Source: Candidatus Methylomirabilota bacterium (lineage in GTDB: Bacteria > Methylomirabilota > Methylomirabilia > Methylomirabilales > 2-02-FULL-66-22). Taken from it: a DNA stretch of 5,817 nucleotides. Positions 4,262 through 5,817 of the stretch are shown in pieces. The stretch lies in NCBI GenBank assembly GCA_016208645.1, contig JACQXP010000571.1:1-5817 (forward strand), in the 5' to 3' direction. The position numbers and the translations under genes were made by a program. Within the stretch, counting starts at the first letter, position 1. Each line of letters begins with the position of its first letter. The notes beneath the pieces are model-generated. The model saw only the letters and a program-made list of their open reading frames with translations, did not search any database and was not told the origin of the DNA.

Positions 4262-5125
4262 CTACGTCGCGCGGAGACGCTCGCGGGCTCGGCGATGCAG
4301 CGGATAGACGAAGATGTCTTTGACGGGGAGGGCCTGACGGTGGTCGCGGTCCAGTTTCCCCCGCCCCTGGGTGCACCCGAGGTGGAGCCAGTTCGCCGCC
4401 CGGTAGCAGGTGCCCGGGTAGCGGCGGGCGTCGACGAAGGTCTCGAGCAGCAGCGGCCGACGTCGGTACTTCCGCTCCCAGTCGTGGACGAGCCGCCGGG
4501 CGGCCAAGGCCAAGAGATGCGAGGCGAGATTCGGGGAGTGGACCCAGGGGAGGATGAGGTAGCGGGTCTGGTTGACCACCAGGGGCAGTCGGGCCAGCCG
4601 CTCGGCCGGGCTCCACCCGATCCACCGGTCCCGCGGGGCGAGCTTCCAGGCCGCGCCGCCAAAGCCCATCGCGGCCAGCCAGCCGCCCTCCCATCCGATC
4701 AGGTAGCGCAGGTGGGGCCCGACCAGCGTGCCCCAGCCGAGGTAGTGGTAGCGGTGGATGTACTCGTTCCAGAGCCGGGCCAGCGGCGTCCCATCCACCC
4801 GCGCCCAGCGCAGGGGCCCGAGCTGGCCGACCGGCGCCGTCACCGGCGCTTGGGGCTCGCCGGCGGCCGAGAGCGCGGGCGGCCCGCGCCGGGCGCTCAT
4901 GACGCGGGGCGGCGGCAGCGTGAGCAACCCCTGCTGCTCGAGCCGCCGCAAGAGGTAGCGGCACGCCATGTCCCAGGGCCGGCCATTGGGCTGGGTCCAG
5001 CCCAGCCGGGCGCAGACCGCCAGCGAGATCGCGCACCGCGTCTGGCCGGCGCGGGCGGCAATCCCGCGAATGATCTCGAGGTCTTCCGCCGAGAGCTGCC
5101 GCCCGCGGACCTGGAGCCCGCTCAT
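4262..5125 (-). CDS. DUF4338 (DruA-related) protein, accessory gene of a DDE transposon
   Basis: A 287-residue protein matching the DUF4338 family, automatically annotated in many genomes as Druantia protein DruA. Order: an N-terminal helical region with MSGLQVRGRQLSAEDLEIIR and an HTH-like block WDMACRYLLRRLEQQGLLTL (51-70), a variable Pro/Ala linker (about 71-105), then the conserved core. Core landmarks are LWNEYIHRYHYLGW (118-131), YLIGWEGGWLAAMGFGGAAW (141-160), DRWIGWS (166-172), NQTRYLILPWV (185-195), LLLETFVD (225-232), GTCYRAANW (238-246) and TQGRGK, with the tail LPVKDIFVYPLHR. The biochemical function is not established. The start ATG (5125-5123) overlaps the stop of the upstream transposase (ATGA), so the two are translated together; the in-frame extension to 5473 would run antisense-like through the transposase and has abnormal composition. 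The context argues for a transposition-related role rather than a complete Druantia system, since no DruB, C, D or E is present. Confidence 0.85.
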   Translation of the reverse strand: MSGLQVRGRQLSAEDLEIIRGIAARAGQTRCAISLAVCARLGWTQPNGRPWDMACRYLLRRLEQQGLLTLPPPRVMSARRGPPALSAAGEPQAPVTAPVGQLGPLRWARVDGTPLARLWNEYIHRYHYLGWGTLVGPHLRYLIGWEGGWLAAMGFGGAAWKLAPRDRWIGWSPAERLARLPLVVNQTRYLILPWVHSPNLASHLLALAARRLVHDWERKYRRRPLLLETFVDARRYPGTCYRAANWLHLGCTQGRGKLDRDHRQALPVKDIFVYPLHRRARERLRAT

Positions 5126-5817
5126 GGCGCGGGCCCCTGGGACCCGCCCGGCCCCACGCCGTAGCGCGCCAGGATCGTGGCGGCCGTCTCCGCCGAGTGC
5201 CACCGCAACCGCAGCCCGGCCAGCACCGCCAGCTCCCACGCCCACAGGATCCCGTAGCAGTCCCCATCGCGCACCAGCACCTTGTCGCGGTTGGCCCGCT
5301 CCACCGCGCGGCGGTAGCGGGCCATCCCCGTGTCTTCGCCCCGCGCGTCCGCCTGCTGCTCGGCCGCCTGCTGGGCCCGGAACGCGGCCATGAGCCCCAG
5401 CAGCAGGAACACGACGTGGACGTGCAGGTAGACCGCCGCCTCGCTCTTCTCCAGCGGCGCCTCGAGCGTCCACTCGCGCTTGGCCTGCTTGTTGCCCGAG
5501 TTCTCGATGACCCCCCGCGCGTCGAACCGGTCGTAGGCGAACAGCACGTCCCGGGGGCTCTCCAGCGGCGCACAGGTCAGGATCACCAGGGGCTCGTCCG
5601 GGTCCGCCTGGGGGTAGGTGGGATCGGCGATCACCACCGCGGCGTTCAACCGGCCGGGGACGAACGTCTTTGAGTGAACCTTCGACCCCGGAGGTGCCGC
5701 GGCATAGGTGGGGCAGTCCAGCCCCGGGAGCCCGATCACGATGAGCGCCTGGCGCTCTTCGCGCCGCTGCCCGCCCTTGCCGGTCACCACCGTGACGGGC
5801 CGCGCGGCCACCACCGC
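5122..5817 (-). CDS. DDE transposase (IS4-like), C-terminal part, partial at window end
   Basis: A minus-strand frame enters from the right edge and stops at TGA 5124-5122, with about 231 residues visible. The segment AYDRFDARGVIENSGNKQAK followed by REWTLEAP is the typical Y-(2)-R-(3)-E region of DDE transposases of the IS4/DDE_Tnp_1 group; the glutamate of VIEN is the likely third catalytic residue. Before it lies a strand region (EPLVILTCAPLESPRDVLFAY) and after it a hydrophobic helix YLHVHVVFLLLGLMAAF, also usual for this class. The two catalytic aspartates would lie upstream of the window. The GTG at 5814 is probably internal, since the frame stays open to the edge. The tail (VLVRDGDCYGILWAWELAVL) is less typical. 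The stop overlaps the DUF4338 start (ATGA), defining a two-gene element. The exact IS family is not determinable here. Confidence 0.75.
   Translation of the reverse strand, partial: AVVAARPVTVVTGKGGQRREERQALIVIGLPGLDCPTYAAAPPGSKVHSKTFVPGRLNAAVVIADPTYPQADPDEPLVILTCAPLESPRDVLFAYDRFDARGVIENSGNKQAKREWTLEAPLEKSEAAVYLHVHVVFLLLGLMAAFRAQQAAEQQADARGEDTGMARYRRAVERANRDKVLVRDGDCYGILWAWELAVLAGLRLRWHSAETAATILARYGVGPGGSQGPAP

Noticed and set aside
4262..5125. A Druantia antiphage system.
   Set aside because: Only a DruA-family protein is present; it is coupled to a transposase and no other Druantia gene is in the window.
4055..5164. A 369-residue plus-strand frame across the DUF4338 gene.
   Set aside because: It is antisense to a well-conserved family and shows no protein-like pattern of its own.
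5126..5473. An extended start for the DUF4338 protein up to 5473.
   Set aside because: The extra 116 residues are Gly/Arg/Ala repeats produced by an off-frame reading of the transposase; the ATGA overlap at 5122-5125 is the better start.
3912..5573. A 553-residue minus-strand frame covering the right part of the window.
   Set aside because: It is Arg/Pro/Ala/Gly-rich low-complexity and overlaps the DUF4338 and transposase genes in a different frame; it is a GC-content artefact.

Overview
The window is a GC-rich bacterial accessory region. It probably comes from an environmental, high-GC lineage, but I cannot name a taxon from this sequence. Real genes are short and separated by repeats and gene debris, which suggests an island or plasmid-like region with heavy transposon traffic.

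Left part (1-1798, + strand): the tail of an unrecognised gene is joined by a TGATG overlap to a JAMM/JAB metalloprotease-like gene with an intact zinc motif. After a repeat-bearing spacer comes a small ThiF/E1-type adenylating enzyme with its nucleotide-binding and cysteine motifs. A JAB isopeptidase-like protein next to an E1-like protein is the core of bacterial ubiquitin-like conjugation cassettes. The E1 looks most like the ThiF protein of PRTRC cassettes. The order (unknown gene, JAB, E1) also parallels E2-JAB-E1 in Bil-type antiphage operons. No ubiquitin-like or confirmed E2 gene is visible, so the system continues upstream of the window or is incomplete.

Middle part (1799-3653): a graveyard and insertion zone. 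It holds a short C-terminal remnant of an unknown protein and the N-terminal stub of a REP-associated (Y1/HUH) transposase. It also holds a minus-strand nucleotidyltransferase gene (DUF6036/MNT-like) whose two ends lie on opposite sides of an apparently intact second Y1 transposase unit. That unit is bounded by 21-bp perfect inverted repeats, and its right tip carries three 15-bp repeats. A 53-codon minus-strand ORF overlaps the start of the broken gene, giving the layout of a two-gene toxin-antitoxin-like pair whose second gene has been destroyed.

Right part (3654-5817): about 600 bases without a convincing gene contain a diverged copy of the Y1 element end and a perfect hairpin. On the minus strand follows a two-gene mobile-element module. 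A DDE (IS4-like) transposase, cut by the window edge, overlaps by ATGA a DUF4338 protein related to DruA. The coupling suggests that this DUF4338 protein is an element-borne accessory rather than a free-standing defence gene.
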